From: Myotis daubentonii
Taxonomy: Eukaryota > Chordata > Mammalia > Chiroptera > Vespertilionidae
Assembly (NCBI RefSeq): GCF_963259705.1
Contig: NC_081847.1
Coordinates: forward strand, 68,903,754 to 68,967,753
Direction of reading: 5' to 3'
Length of the DNA: 64,000 nucleotides
This document shows positions 1 to 10,570 of the stretch, one piece after another. Each line of letters starts with the position of its first letter. Position 1 is the first letter of the stretch. The translations under genes were made by a program, and so were the position numbers. The notes beneath the pieces are model-generated. The model saw only the letters and a program-made list of their open reading frames with translations. It searched no databases and was not told the DNA's origin.

Positions 1-640
1 CAGGAAAAATAGGTGATAATGCCAGGAAGGGAGGCAGGGGTGGGGACGTGTAGGTTCTTGTCAGTCGTAAAAAGGAGTCTGCAATTTATTCTAATAGCAA
101 TAGCCACTGGATGTGTTTTCAGTAGAGTGACTTGATCTGACTTGCATTTTTCAAAGATCACTCAGGCGATTGCGTTGCAGGGGGAGAGGGCGGGCAGGCA
201 GGTATAGGAGAGGACACCAGATAGAAAGTGGCTGCAATATTCCAGGTGAGAAGGGATGAGAGCTTGGACTAGGATGGTATAAGAGAAAAGGATAACCCTG
301 GCCAGTGTTGCTCAATAGGTTGCGCATCATCCTGTGCACCCAAAGGTTGCTGGTTTGATTCCCAGTCAGGGCACATCCCCCAGAGAGGGCTCCTAGGGGG
401 TGTGCAGGAGGCTTTCACATGTATTGTTTCACATTGATGTTTCTCTTCCTCTCCCTTTCTCTCTCTCTAAAAAATCAACTTTAAAATCTTTTTAAAAAGA
501 GAGAGAGGGCAGATTTGGAGGTATATATTAAAGCTGGAACAGAGAAAACTTTGATAGAATGGATATGGGCAACAAGGGAAAGAAGAGATCTGAGCCCCTG
601 GGAAGAGGGGGTTGTCAGGTTTCGTGGGTGTTATAATTTA
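1..640 (+). repeat. Ancient mammalian repeat remnant, split by a SINE
   Basis: The text at 1-295 and again from about 506 reads like one old interspersed element ('gacttgatctgacttgcattttt...aaagatcactcagg...aatattccaggtgagaagggatgagagcttggactagg'), interrupted by the SINE at 296-505. I recognise the style of an old mammalian repeat but cannot name the family. No gene is seen. Confidence 0.35.
296..505 (+). mobile_element. tRNA-derived bat SINE (Ves-related, older type)
   Basis: The copy has a box-B-like segment (TTGCTGGTTTGATTCCCAGTCAGGG), a core ending CACATTGATGTTTCTC, a pyrimidine run and an A-rich AAAAAATCAACTTTAAAA tail. It is diverged and lies inside an older repeat. It is a non-autonomous element that depends on L1 machinery. 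Confidence 0.75.
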
Positions 641-699
641 CTTTAAAGTACTTCCATATCATCAGTTTCATATAATATAAATGCCAGGTGAGGTCAGTG

Positions 700-880
700 A
701 CTCTCAGAGTGTAGCCCATGGAGCCACAGCGGAAGCATCACCTTGGACAGGTTAGAGATACAAATCCTCCACCCTGCACAGAGCTACTGAATCAGAAATT
801 GTGGAGGTGAGGCCCAGCAGTCGGAGACTTAATGAGCCCTGCAGGTGATTCTGATGCAAGTCCAGGTAGTGGCACCTTTG
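700..880 (+). mobile_element. MER5A-type hAT MITE
   Basis: It follows the MER5A pattern: CTCAGAGTGTAGCCCATGG near the start, then GCATCACCTTGGACA, TACTGAATCAGAAATTGTGG, GAGGCCCAGCAG and CAGGTGATTCTGATGCAAG. This is an old non-autonomous Charlie-group hAT copy with eroded ends. Confidence 0.7.
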
Positions 881-2029
881 GTGTAAGCCACGATCCTGGG
901 GATGGTCAGCGAACTGGCTATCAAGAATACACAACGCAGGGGTAAGAAGCAGGAACAAACGGCCACACGATAAAACTCAAATAGACGCGGATCTGAGAGC
1001 GCAGCAGAGACAGGTAAGAGACAGCGGGAGTGTGCTCGGCAAAGGAACCTTATCAGCGGAAGGGGAACTGCTCTACGTGCCTGGAACAGCTCTGGTAGGT
1101 GGGGTTCCCTGAGCCCTGGGAAAAAACAGGCCTTATCTTGAAGAGAGGAAGGACTGGATGCAAAGAAGTCTGCGGCAAACAATAGCGGTCGAACCTTGTT
1201 GGAGAGAAATGTGATGTGTGCAAAAAAAAAAAAAAAAAGGACTAAAGGGTGTTTTTTTAGCAGAGTTCTCACACACACAAAAAAACAAAAACAAAAAGAA
1301 CATGCTATGGGGGCAGGGGAAAGACCATTTCCAAGAACACAGAGAGACGAATTGCACAGGTGCAGAGAGACAGAGACCAGGATTGGAGTTCACCAACCAA
1401 GAAGCAGCGATGACCTTGGGCAAGGTGCTTCTCCTTCAGTGATGTCAATATTTCCCCCCTCTAAGGAGCTGGGCGGTCAGCTGTTAGAAAGTTAGAAGTC
1501 ATTCCCCGAGAAGGACACGCACACCATCACCTTTGCAGTATTTTGCCAAAAATGTTTAACCTGAATCTAAACCCGTGGAAACACCCAGACAGATCCAAAT
1601 TAAGGGACATTCTATAGCACAGGCCCGGAAAAACAAAAACAATCATCTTAAAACATAAAGAAAGGCGAGGGAGCTGTTCTATGTCTGGATTAAAAGAGAC
1701 ACAAAGGAGACATGACAAATGTATTATGTGATCCTTGTAGCCTGAACTGTTGTACAAGCAGCTATAGAGAACTTTATTGGGCTGGTTAGGAAATGTGAGC
1801 CTGAGAGGGGATCGTAGAAAATAGTTGGTGCTAATGACAGACTTCCTGTGCCCAGTGGCTGTATTTGATCCGGTAGGCTAGCGCCCTTGTTCTCAGGTGA
1901 TACCTGTTGGTTGGGTTACAGGTGAAGAGCCCCTCTGTTTGCACGGAGCCCCCAAATTGTTTAGAAAAAAATGAACCATCCAGAAAGCATCTGAAAGAAT
2001 AGAAGTGCTGCTGCCTTTAATCTTTTCCT
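881..2029. other. Repeat-poor stretch, no gene recognised
   Basis: No clear repeat or exon is seen. A run of 16 A lies at about 1221-1236 and an A/C-rich tract at about 1268-1300. Open frames here are short and unlike any family I know. Confidence 0.5.
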
Positions 2030-2520
2030 TTTTTGTTTTGTTTTGTTTTTGTTTTGTTTTTCCTTTTTATTGAACTTACTGGGGTGACACTGGTTAACAA
2101 AATTATACAGGTTTCAGGTGCACAATTCTACAACACATCTTCTGTAGACTGTATTGTGTACTCATCACCCCAAGTCAAGTCTCCATCCATCACCATTTAT
2201 ACCCCCTATACCAGCCATGGGCAAAGTACGGCCGGCGGGCCGAATAAAACTATTGAAATAAAAGACCGTACCCTTTTATGGAATGATGTTTACTTTGAAT
2301 TTATATTAGTTCACATAAACACTCCATCCATGCTTTTGTTCCGGCCCTCCGGTCCAGTTTAAGAACCCATTGTGACCCTCGAGTCAAAAAGTTTGCCCAC
2401 CTCTGTCCTATACCCTTCTCTACCTCCCCCTACCTGCCACCTTGCAATCATCACACTGTGGCCCATGTCCATGAGACTTTTTTTTTTTTTACTCAATCCC
2501 TCCACCCCACCCCCACCCCA
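2030..2520 (-). mobile_element. L1 3'UTR fragment, split by a hAT MITE
   Basis: On the plus strand a T-rich start is followed by TTTATTGAACTTACTGGGGTGACACTGGTTAACAAAATTATACAGG and 'CACCCCAAGTCAAGTCTCC'. This is the reverse complement of a common mammalian L1 3'UTR. It resumes after the hAT insertion with TACCTCCCCCTACCTGCCACC. Confidence 0.75.
2212..2405. mobile_element. hAT MITE, 194 bp, with 8-bp target duplication
   Basis: The ends are imperfect inverted repeats: CAGCCATGGGCAAAGTACGG on the left, and GTTTGCCCACCTCTG on the right (reverse complement CAGAGGTGGGCAAAC). The flanks CCCTATAC (2204-2211) and TCCTATAC (2406-2413) form an 8-bp duplication with one mismatch, typical of hAT. It has no coding capacity and sits inside an L1 3'UTR. 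Confidence 0.85.
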
Positions 2521-3432
2521 AATACACAGCTCTCAGCCTGCTGTCTATCTATGAGTCTCAATCTTTGTTTTCTGAAATCAACCTTCCCCCTCCAAACCTG
2601 GGCTGGGACTACGGTGACCAACTCCTCCTGGTTTACCCAGGACTTTCCTAGTTCTGCATCCCAGAAACCCCACTCAATCCAGGAAAAATCAGGAGAGCTG
2701 ATTACCCAAAAGGAGATCAAAATCTCCTCAGTTTGGCATAATAAGTCTTCCAATCTAAAAGGAGGAAAGTTAGGTACATCATTTAAAAGCCACCATTTAG
2801 CCTCTTCCTGGTCCAACAAGGTATTTCTAGGTTCAGGTCTCTACTTACCCGAAAATCCCTGGGAGATGAACAGAAGACAACAATGGCTATACTAATTTTC
2901 CAGTTGCCAATGTAGCTGTGGAAACCAGGTAACCAGGACATTAGGCTTGAGCCTTAGTTAAATTCTGGGGAAAAATCCTAAGAAGCCCTATAGTAAATTA
3001 TGTTCATATTAGTGGGTTGGGTTGCAGTGCTGAATTCGGGAAAGTCTTGGGCAAACGGAATGAGTCAGACACCTACTTATATAAGGCCCAAGTTCAGCCC
3101 CTTCAGTCCCTGGGAAACCAGGACAGTTGATCACCCCACATATAAGTGTTACTATAATTACTACTGTTATTATTTTAGCAAGACTCATGCAGCTGCAACA
3201 TGTAAATGAACTCACAGCTCTGCCAGCATCTTTCGTACTAACTCCAGTATAGTAAGCAACTCCAGCAAAACACTTCCTCCTGCAGTCAGAGGCAGAAGGT
3301 AGAAATAACAAATGGGGGGCGGAGGGGGCTGTTGTCTTTAAGTAAAAGGTGTGACTGGGGCCCTGAATAACTCATTTATTTAAGTTTGTCTTTCCCATGC
3401 AGAACACCTATTTATTGAACACTTGCCATATA
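2521..3432. other. Stretch with no gene; possible ancient palindromic repeat
   Basis: Near 2612-2690 (GTGACCAACTCCTCCTGG...) and 3105-3140 (GGGAAACCAGGACAGTTGATCACCCC) the text resembles the two arms of an ancient MITE-like family. The rest, including 3150-3420, shows no recognisable feature. Confidence 0.35.
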
Positions 3433-3868
3433 TAGAGGGTGGGGCAAAAGAACAGTTGTCCATATGGAAAAAAATACAATCTATAATAATAAAAGCATAA
3501 TATGCTAATTAGATCAGACAGCCAAATGACCTTCCAGACGAAGCCGCCGTGGCAGGGGCCAAGGCAGAGGCGGTTAGAGGCGATCAGGCAGGCAGGCGAG
3601 CAGTTAGGAGCCAGCGGTCCCGGACTGTGAGAGGGATGTCCGACTGCCGGTTTAGGCCTGAAACCGACAGTTGGACATCCCCTGAGGGGTTCCGGATTGC
3701 GAGAGGGTGCAGGCCAGGCTGAGGGACATCCACTTCCCTCCCCGCGTCCCCCCCCCCCCCCGCCGCACGAATTTTGTGCACCAGGTCTCTAGTAATTAAT
3801 AAATAATAATACAAGAATAAACTCTTATTTTGCATACTCACAACTGTAAACTTTTGCCCCACTCTGGA
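3433..3868. mobile_element. Mariner-like MITE, split by a Helitron
   Basis: The terminal repeats are TAGAGGGTGGGGCAAAAG on the left and CTTTTGCCCCACTCT on the right, with TA-rich flanks fitting a TA target duplication. Excluding the Helitron it is about 120 bp. The right arm 'TCACAACTGTAAACTTTTGCCC' matches the small element at 56.64 kb, so both belong to one family. Confidence 0.75.
3480..3792 (+). mobile_element. HeliBat-type non-autonomous Helitron, 313 bp
   Basis: The 5' end reads TCTATAATAATAAAAGCATA. The 3' end has a short hairpin (GCACGAATTTTGTGC) and then GTCTCTAG. Insertion is between host A (3479) and T (3793), with no target duplication, as expected for Helitrons. The middle is GC-rich with a C run at about 3749-3761. 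There is no Rep/helicase coding. Confidence 0.9.
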
Positions 3869-3888
3869 TATAGTATACTACCAGATTC

Positions 3889-4078
3889 CAGGGCAAAACT
3901 ATTTACATATCTTATCTCATTTAATCCTTGAGCAACTCAGCAACTAAGTACTATTTATTATCCACACTTTGCAGAGGGGTGGGGTAGGGAGCCCCTGGCT
4001 AAGCAAATTGTCTAAGGACACACAGCTAGAAAATACTAGGTCTTGATTAGAACTCAGGTCTGTACGAGCTCCTGACCA
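3889..4078 (-). repeat. MIR SINE
   Basis: The antisense MIR signature is present: CTTATCTCATTTAATCCTTGAG, TTTGCAGAGG, then GTCTAAGGACACACAGCTAG and TTAGAACTCAGGTCTG. Confidence 0.75.
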
Positions 4079-4096
4079 GGAATATAGGAATGGGGA

Positions 4097-4270
4097 TCTC
4101 AGTACTGGCTGCACATTAGCATCACCAGGAGTGCTGGAAACTTTCCAATGCCCAGACCCCAGGCCCAGATAGTCTGATTGAATTGGTTGGTGTAGGGACC
4201 AGGCATCAGTATTTCTTTAAAGTTCTCTGGTTGATTGATTCTGTGTGTAGCCAGTGCTGAGAACCACTGT
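4097..4270 (+). mobile_element. MER5-type hAT MITE
   Basis: CTGCACATTAGCATCACCAGGAG and CAGACCCCAGGCCCAGA are followed by the terminal GTGCTGAGAACCACTG. It is an old copy with the right terminal repeat preserved. Confidence 0.65.
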
Positions 4271-4374
4271 TACTCATGTTCTGACTCAGTTTTCCATACT
4301 TCATGTAGTGATCCATTAATAGGTCTTGAAAGCAATTTAATCTCTCCAACCCGATCACTTAAAGAAAGGTTAGA

Positions 4375-4534
4375 GCCCTGGCCCAGTAGCTCCGTTGATT
4401 AGAGCATCTTCCCGATACACCAAGGCTGTGAGTTCAAACCCACCCCGACCCCGTCATGGCACATACAAGAACCAACCAATGAATGCATAACAATCCATGT
4501 TTCTCTCTCTCCCTAAAATCAATGTTTACAAAAG
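4375..4534 (+). mobile_element. tRNA-derived bat SINE (older type)
   Basis: The head is GCCCTGGCCCAGTAGCTCCGTTGATTAGAGCATC, with a box-B-like GTGAGTTCAAACCC. The body carries AACCAACCAATGAATGCATAA, which marks a subfamily distinct from the CATCGATG Ves copies. The tail is AAAATCAATG. Confidence 0.8.
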
Positions 4535-5656
4535 AGTAGGTTAGGATGGGATACAATAGAAAAGAAAAGAAAATACTGCATCACACATAGTATTCTGGAA
4601 ACTCACATTTCAGGAGTGTGTGCCATCATGACATATAATGTATTTCTTACTGTGAATCAAAACTGTTCGAAAGCTACTCCTTTAGAATTACTCAAATCTA
4701 GAGTACAGATTTGGCCCATCCCATGTTTAAAAAAATTATATTAGTTGCCAGTCAGTACTTGAATGTTGGTAGATTTCATAAAAGGACCTGAATTTCTGTC
4801 AATTTCTGGTTTCTTTGGAAATGCGTGCATGGACGTGTGGGAAACCAGGGCCACGTTCCTGCATGGCTGCATAAGGACCTGGAGAGGGGCATGGGTTCTC
4901 TAGCTCACCAGAATCCTCAGCATTCCCTGATGTCTCCCGGACACAGAGGCCGAGTGACAGTTACCGCCGCTTGTCTTACCCAGGTCAGCTCTATTCACGG
5001 CATCCCTGGCTCCTGCTGTGCTTTTAAGTTTGTCACTCCTGCCCAGAAACTGAACTCCATCTGAGCTGAGATTACATTTGTTTTGGTTTTTATTATATCC
5101 CAAACAGATAGCAGTACCATAGGAAGTATTCAACAATGTTTGAAAGGAAGGGGCAGGGAGACAGAGAGAGAGAGAACGCCAGCCTACCAGAGCCAGCCAA
5201 AGGACCAATATGGGTTTCTTAATCCTTCTTCTCTAGACTCAGAAGATGGAGCAAGGCCATTTTCTAGGACCGAAAACAAAAACAAACAGAAAAAACCAGA
5301 CCCCATTATCTAGATTTAGCAGTATGTCACTGTTATCCAAATTTAATAGCCATGGTGTGGAATAAAGATTTTTTAAATTAGTCAAAACATGCTTTTTTTA
5401 TTATTAGTTTCCACTTTTCACTGAACTAATGCAAATGAAGCATGATCTGGGGAGGCCACTGGTGCAAATAAGGTGGCCAAAAACATACTTCAACTGCCCC
5501 CCTGGGGATAGTCAGCACCCTCTCTGCCTTGTGACTCCCCTCTGAAATGAATATTTGATGCTGAGGGTAAACAAAACAACAAGTTCAAGATGACATGAGC
5601 CACAGTTCCTTGGCATTAGGTATTTATAATTGTACAAGGTAAAAGAAGAGGAAACA
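4535..5656. repeat. Non-genic stretch with an L2 3' end
   Basis: At about 5030-5150 the text (CTGAACTCCATCTGAGCTGAG ... ATATCCCAAACAGATAGCAGTACCATAGG ... TTCAACAATGTTTGAA) looks like the 3' end of an old L2 LINE on the plus strand. The remainder shows no gene or repeat that I can name. Confidence 0.45.

Positions 5657-5704
<48 letters not shown>
5657..5704. repeat. (CA)n microsatellite
   Basis: This is an uninterrupted run of about 24 CA units. The predicted antisense protein over it is only an alternating Val/Cys string, so no coding is inferred. Confidence 0.97.
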
Positions 5705-5705
<1 letters not shown>

Positions 5706-6344
5706 CTTTCCACCACGGAGCAGGGTTTAAATCGGCCTGGTCAGCAAAAGCAAGCTCTCTGTAAACAAACAAGCTGGGATCTTTCAAGGCCTTGGATTCT
5801 GGATGCCTAGGCTGCCAACTTTTATAAATCTGTTTTGCAAGACTTCAAAAGCCAGACACCCTGGCCACTTGGTTCTTGCAACTGGCAATTAGCATACACA
5901 ATGCCTCATCTCCCAAAAATGAAGGCCTCACTTTGAAAAAAAATAGCCCCCCAGGTTTAAAGAGGCCACGAATACAGGCCATATGGACTTGGAAGGTCCA
6001 CGTGGACGTAGAAGCAGCTGTCTGTCTTTTGAATGATTTCTCTAGCACCAGTTTTCCAGCAAGGAATTTTTGTCCAGCTTGGTTCAGCTGAACAAAGTCC
6101 AGAAGGGAGTCTGGCTCTACCAGAGTTCACCAACTTTCATTCACTCACATAACGCCTTTGGGATTTTTGCCACAACCACAAGCCACCTTACCATTACTTA
6201 TTTAATATTCTTTTTCTTTAAATGGACTCACCTTTTAATTTAAATTTCTTTTAAAAGGATTGTTTATATTATCTGCTTTTCTCTCTAACTCAATTGTGGT
6301 TTCCTCTGGAAAGCTGAGAATATCCAGGAAACACTCTGACCTCT
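5705..6344. other. Repeat-poor stretch, nothing recognised
   Basis: No transposon signature, exon or RNA gene is visible. The 3' half is AT-rich. Confidence 0.5.
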
Positions 6345-6773
6345 TGTTACTCAAAGTACGGTCCCTGGAAATATAGAATCTCAGGCCCCAACTCAGACCT
6401 GCTGAATCAGAATCTGCATTTTAAAAAGCTTCCCCCCACCCCACCCCCCACCCTCCAGCCCTAGCCGGTTTTGCTCAGTGGATAGAGTGTCAACCTGTGA
6501 CTGAAGGGTCGCGGGTTCGATTATGGTCAAGGCATGTATCTGTCGCAGGCTCAATCCCCATCCCCAGCTCCCTGTCGGGGTGCGAGCGGGAGGCAACCAA
6601 TGGATGTGTCTCTCTCACATGGATGTTTCTGTCTCTCCCCCTCCTTTCACTCTGTCTAACAAAAATCAATGAAAAAGATTCTCGGGTGAGGATTAACAAT
6701 AAGAACAACAAAAATATAAAAAGCTCCCCTTAGATGGCTTACAGGCACATTAGTCTTTGAGAAGCACTGGCCT
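6345..6773 (+). mobile_element. MER5A-type hAT MITE, split by a SINE
   Basis: The left part (TTACTCAAAGTACGGTCCCTGG ... CAGACCTGCTGAATCAGAATCTGC) and the right part (ACAGGCACATTAGTCTTTGAGAAGCACTG) join around the SINE at 6459-6716 to make one MER5A-like element. Confidence 0.75.
6459..6716 (+). mobile_element. Ves SINE inside MER5A
   Basis: It starts CCCTAGCCGGTTTTGCTCAGTGG and has GGTTCGATTATGG as box B. The tail ends AAAAATCAATGAAAAAGATTCTCGGGTGAGGATTAACAATAAG, an extended-tail subtype also seen at 15.08 kb. The flanks TTTAAAAAGCTTCCCC and ATAAAAAGCTCCCC are a diverged target duplication. Confidence 0.85.
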
Positions 6774-7395
6774 AAGAGACTAGATATGGAAAACAAGTAG
6801 GAATCAGTGAAGGAACCAAAGACAGTCTGATGAACTTTAAAATGCTGCCTTGGTGCAAAGCATGCTGGGAGTAGGCGTGCCCTCAGAGTCACTGGTCACT
6901 CAGTGTCCACTTTGGTAGCATTCTGGTTTCTTTTCCCACATTCTTAATTGTTTCACATATGGCAATGACTTCATTTTCTGGTTTGAGAGGTGGGCACAAA
7001 ATTTAGCCTTGGCCAATGAGAGTTTTCCATTACTGCTGGGTACAGTGATTGGCTCAGGATGGTGTTGTGATCCAAACCAAGTTGTTGAGACTCGATTCTT
7101 AAACTTCTGTTGGAACAGTTGCCTAAGAAATAGTTATTCCTCTGAAGTTGCTAAGTAGAGAGTAAGCCTGCAGCTTCTGGGGCTACTACGTCGTGAGTTT
7201 CTGCCTAAGAATGAAACCAGCATTCAGGAAAGCAGGCAAGATGAGAAAAGAGACCAGGTATCGATGACATTGTTGCCTAGATCCAGCCCTGCCTGATGCT
7301 GCTGTCCCTGAACTTTTGAGATGTGCAAGCCAATAAATTTCTCCATGATTTTTTTTGTGTTTTCTATTACTTACAATGGACTGACCTACCATATA
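6774..7395. repeat. Non-genic stretch with an LTR-like ancient remnant
   Basis: From about 6990 the text 'TTGGCCAATGAGAG ... GATTGGCTCAGGATGG ... GCCAATAAATTTCTCC' has the CCAAT and AATAAA style of an old mammalian LTR or MER element. The family is not identified. No gene is seen. Confidence 0.35.
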
Positions 7396-7565
7396 CAGTG
7401 GGGCCTTGACTTTAATTCGTTCCGAGACTGAGCTCATTAAGGAGCTCATTAAGGGGCTCGTTAACGCAAATTACTCTATCAACTCAATGCAAAAAATCAG
7501 CCGAGAGACAGCTGGTATCTCAAAAAACTCGTTAGTCGGGACACTTGTAAGTCAAGGCCCCACTG
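7396..7565. mobile_element. Tigger/pogo-like MITE, about 170 bp
   Basis: A perfect 17-bp terminal inverted repeat (CAGTGGGGCCTTGACTT and its complement AAGTCAAGGCCCCACTG) is bounded by TA on both sides, the expected Tc1/mariner-superfamily target duplication. Internal TTAATTCGTTCCG supports a Tigger-like family. There is no transposase. Confidence 0.85.
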
Positions 7566-9040
7566 TATATAAATTTCTATAATAAATGGCAAGATATATT
7601 ACGGAAACTATTGTTGACCTACGCAAAAAACATTCTCCCTTTTTAGTCAGAATTCTGGCAGCAACCAGGTTTTTACCTTCCTCCTGGTGACCATTACCTC
7701 CAGAGGGATGGGTCCCAGTCTCAGACTCCGTCTGAAGAGGAGACTCATGATGGATATGAGCCAATCACAGTGATCTGGACACTTTCCAGTGACTGGTATG
7801 GGCATTGTCACATGATGTCCTTTCGAGCAACGAAACTAAGAGGAAAATTCGGCTGAGTGCTTCTGGGAAAGGTGTTTCTGCTGAACAGAGATAATGACAT
7901 TGTGATCTGAATGTCCTGAATTGTGGGTATTATGTTGTCACCATGAGTAAACAAAGTTAACATGCCGAGAAAAGATGCAGAAAGAACTTACCTCCTGACA
8001 CTGAGCCCCTGAGAACTATCTCAACCTGTGGCGCCTTGCCAGCTCCAAGCATTCCCTCTTGGTGGCAAAGTGACTGCAGTAGCTGCAAGCTTCACAAACC
8101 CACACCACCACGTGGGAGTAGAAAAGTCTATTTAGGGCTCTCTCTCCTGAAAGAGAAGAAATGGTTTCCCTTCAGGCGCCAGAGCCAATACCTTGTACCT
8201 TATTGGCTCTGGCTTGGTGATGTGCCCATCCGTGAACCAAACACTGATGCTGAAAAAAACAACAACACATGGATTGACTGAAGCCAGTCAGAACCCAAGC
8301 CTGGTAAGGTAAGTCTACCCCTAAAACACATCAGATGAGAATGTGCAAGTTGGTGTTTGTGGCCCAATAAATAGTGCCTGGGAAAATTTACAAAAAGGAC
8401 ACAGCTCTCCTCCAATCAAGAGCCACGTGACTTTGGTAACAAACAAACAAAAAGATACAAGGTGCTTAGCATTATGGGGGAGGAAGAAAATGTGTACCTT
8501 ATGATCCCTGCTTTCGGAGAACTTACAAGTTAGAGATTAACTGCCCCTTAATGGATCAGCTTGGAAGCTCTGCCCTTCAGAGACTATAGCTTCTGTTGAA
8601 CACTCTATTAGAGTAACACTAGCTTCTGTAACAAATAAGCCCCAGCATTTCAGAAGTGTATCTCGTGTTTACATCGCTATCCAGTGCTGTGTTGCCAGTT
8701 GATTGACAGCTCTCCATTGTTGTCTGCATGGTGGAGGCCGGGGAAAGAGAGTGGAGGAGATAGATGGGTGTTCCTCAACTGCCTGGCTCTGAGCTAACTA
8801 ACCTACATGGCTTTTGCTCACATTCTCTTTGCAAGAATGAATTACAGGGCTGAACCCAGAGGCAAAAGGGGCTGGGAAATGTTGTCCCTGGCCTGGCAGC
8901 TGCTTTCCAGTGACAATTCTATCCTAAGGGTAACTAGCCATCTCTGCCACTCAGATTTTGCCCATAATAACGGCAAGTATCCACAAGGATGCAGACATTC
9001 CTTGATCATGTTTAAGCAATCTAAACCATAGATTTTACCA
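7566..9040. repeat. Non-genic stretch with one LTR-like ancient repeat copy
   Basis: At about 8040-8300 (TTGGTGGCAAAGTGACTGCAG ... TTATTGGCTCTGGCTTGGTGATGTGCCCATCCGTGAACCAA) the text matches a repeat style recurring at 18.3, 19.4, 41.4, 45.4, 62.4 and 63.9 kb. Nothing is recognised in the rest. Confidence 0.4.
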
Positions 9041-9041
9041 A

Positions 9042-9240
9042 AGTTATTCAGTCTCAACACTACTGACACGTTGGGCCAGATAATTCTCTGTTGTGAAGCT
9101 GTCCTGAACACTATAGGATGTTTAGCAGCATCTCTGGCCTCTACCCACCAGAAGCCAGCAGTACTCACCTTCTCTGCCAGTTGTGGCAGCCACAAATATC
9201 TCCAGACTTTACCACGTGTCCCCTGGGGCATAAAACATTT
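9042..9240 (-). mobile_element. MER20 hAT MITE
   Basis: It is the reverse complement of MER20: CTCAACACTACTGACACGTTGGGCC, GGATGTTTAGCAGCATCTCTGG, CCTCTACCCACCAGAAGCC and CAAATATCTCCAGAC. Confidence 0.85.
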
Positions 9241-9294
9241 CCATCCCACAGAAAGTTTCCTCCTGCCCCTTCCCAAGCCCAGTGAACCACTATT

Positions 9295-9557
9295 CTGACC
9301 TCTATCACCATTAATTTTTTGCCTGTTCTTGGACTTCATATAAATGGAATCATTCAGAATGAACTCCTGGTTTCTTCCACTCAAATTATGTTTTTCAGCC
9401 TAGCTGGTGTGGCTCAGTGATTGAGCGTTGACCTATGAACCAGGAGGACACAGTTCGATTCCCATTCAGGGCACATGCCCCGGTTGCAGGCTCAATCCCC
9501 GGTTTGGCAGGGAGGGGTGCAGGAAGCAACCAATCAGTGAGTCTCTCTCAGCATTGA

Positions 9558-9611
<54 letters not shown>

Positions 9612-9930
9612 TTCCTTCCTGCCTGAAATAAATAAAAAATATTTTTTAAATTGTTTTTCAGATTCAGTCATGTTGGCTGTTGGAAGCATCAGTAGGTCAT
9701 CCCTTTTTAAGGTTGGCTATTCCATTGTCTGACTATACCACAATTTATTTCTCTGTCCTCTTGTTTCCAGTTTGGACTATTATGGAAAAAAAAAAAAGCT
9801 AATAGAAACCTTCTTGGACAAGGATTTATGTGGCCATGTGCACTCATTTCTCTGAACGCAAGAGCGAAATTCCCGGATCAGAGGGTGGGTGTATGTCTAA
9901 CTTTATTAGACATTGTATTTGGCTAAACAT
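9295..9930 (-). mobile_element. Old L1M fragment, split by a SINE
   Basis: ATATAAATGGAATCATTCAG before the SINE, then TGGCTATTCCATTGTCTGAC, GGACTATTATGG and AAATTCCCGGATCAGAGGG after it, follow the antisense sequence of old L1 3' ends. It is strongly eroded. Confidence 0.55.
9399..9651 (+). mobile_element. Ves SINE with expanded (CT)n
   Basis: It starts CCTAGCTGGTGTGGCTCAGTG and its tail is AAATAAATAAAAAATATTTTTTAAA. The perfect 10-bp target duplication TGTTTTTCAG flanks it (9389-9398 and 9652-9661). The pyrimidine tract at about 9559-9608 has expanded into a (CT)n run. Confidence 0.93.
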
Positions 9931-9997
9931 TTTTTATTTTAAAAGTAATGCGTATTTGTGGTAAAGTGTCAATAAGGCTCAGAATAATAACAGTTAA

Positions 9998-10200
9998 AAT
10001 TTGTTATTTACTATGTGACAGGCACTGTTCTAAGTATTTTAAGAACATACCCATCCTTTTAACTTTCACACAAGCCCATGAAGTGCAGTGTGGCCATCAT
10101 GATCTCCACTTGAACAGCGGGGAAACGGAATCGCAGAGCAATGCGTTCACACGGCCCGTAAGTGGTCAAGCCTCATTTGAACTAAGGCCACCTCGCTCCT
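9998..10200 (-). repeat. MIR SINE
   Basis: TTACTATGTGACAGGCACTGTTCTAAGTATTTTAAGAAC, GGGGAAACGGAATCGCAGAG and GTAAGTGGTCAAGCC are antisense MIR landmarks. Confidence 0.8.
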
Positions 10201-10399
10201 GAGTCTGTGCTCTGGTCTGATCTGATCTTAGCTACAATTCAGTTATACCACCTGACTGTCCAAACTATTAGGTGAAAAATAAAAGCCTCCTTGAGCTCTT
10301 ATTCCGAGCTGAGGCTCAATCCCCAGAGGCAACCACTGTGAGCTCTTTTTTGTGTGTGTGTGTTTTTTGCCATCTTTCTAGAATATTCTTTGTGTTCAG

Positions 10400-10570
10400 G
10401 CAGCCAGTCGATAGTGGTTAAGAGACTGCAGTTCAAGGGCAGCCCACAGTTAGCAGTGTGACCTTGGGCACATATCTGAACGTTCTCCATCTTCCTCATC
10501 CCTAAATGGGCACAGTAATAGTTCCACCCCTATAAAACACTAAGCAGAGTGTCTGGCTCAAGGTGCCTGC
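10400..10570 (+). repeat. MIR SINE
   Basis: Sense MIR landmarks: GATAGTGGTTAAGAGACTGCAG, GTGTGACCTTGGGCACATATCTGAACG, TCCTCATCCCTAAATGGG and AGAGTGTCTGGCTCA. Confidence 0.8.

Noticed and set aside
5512..5787. 91-codon minus-strand frame with a Val/Cys run
   Set aside because: The run is the translation of a (CA)n microsatellite; there is no domain outside it.
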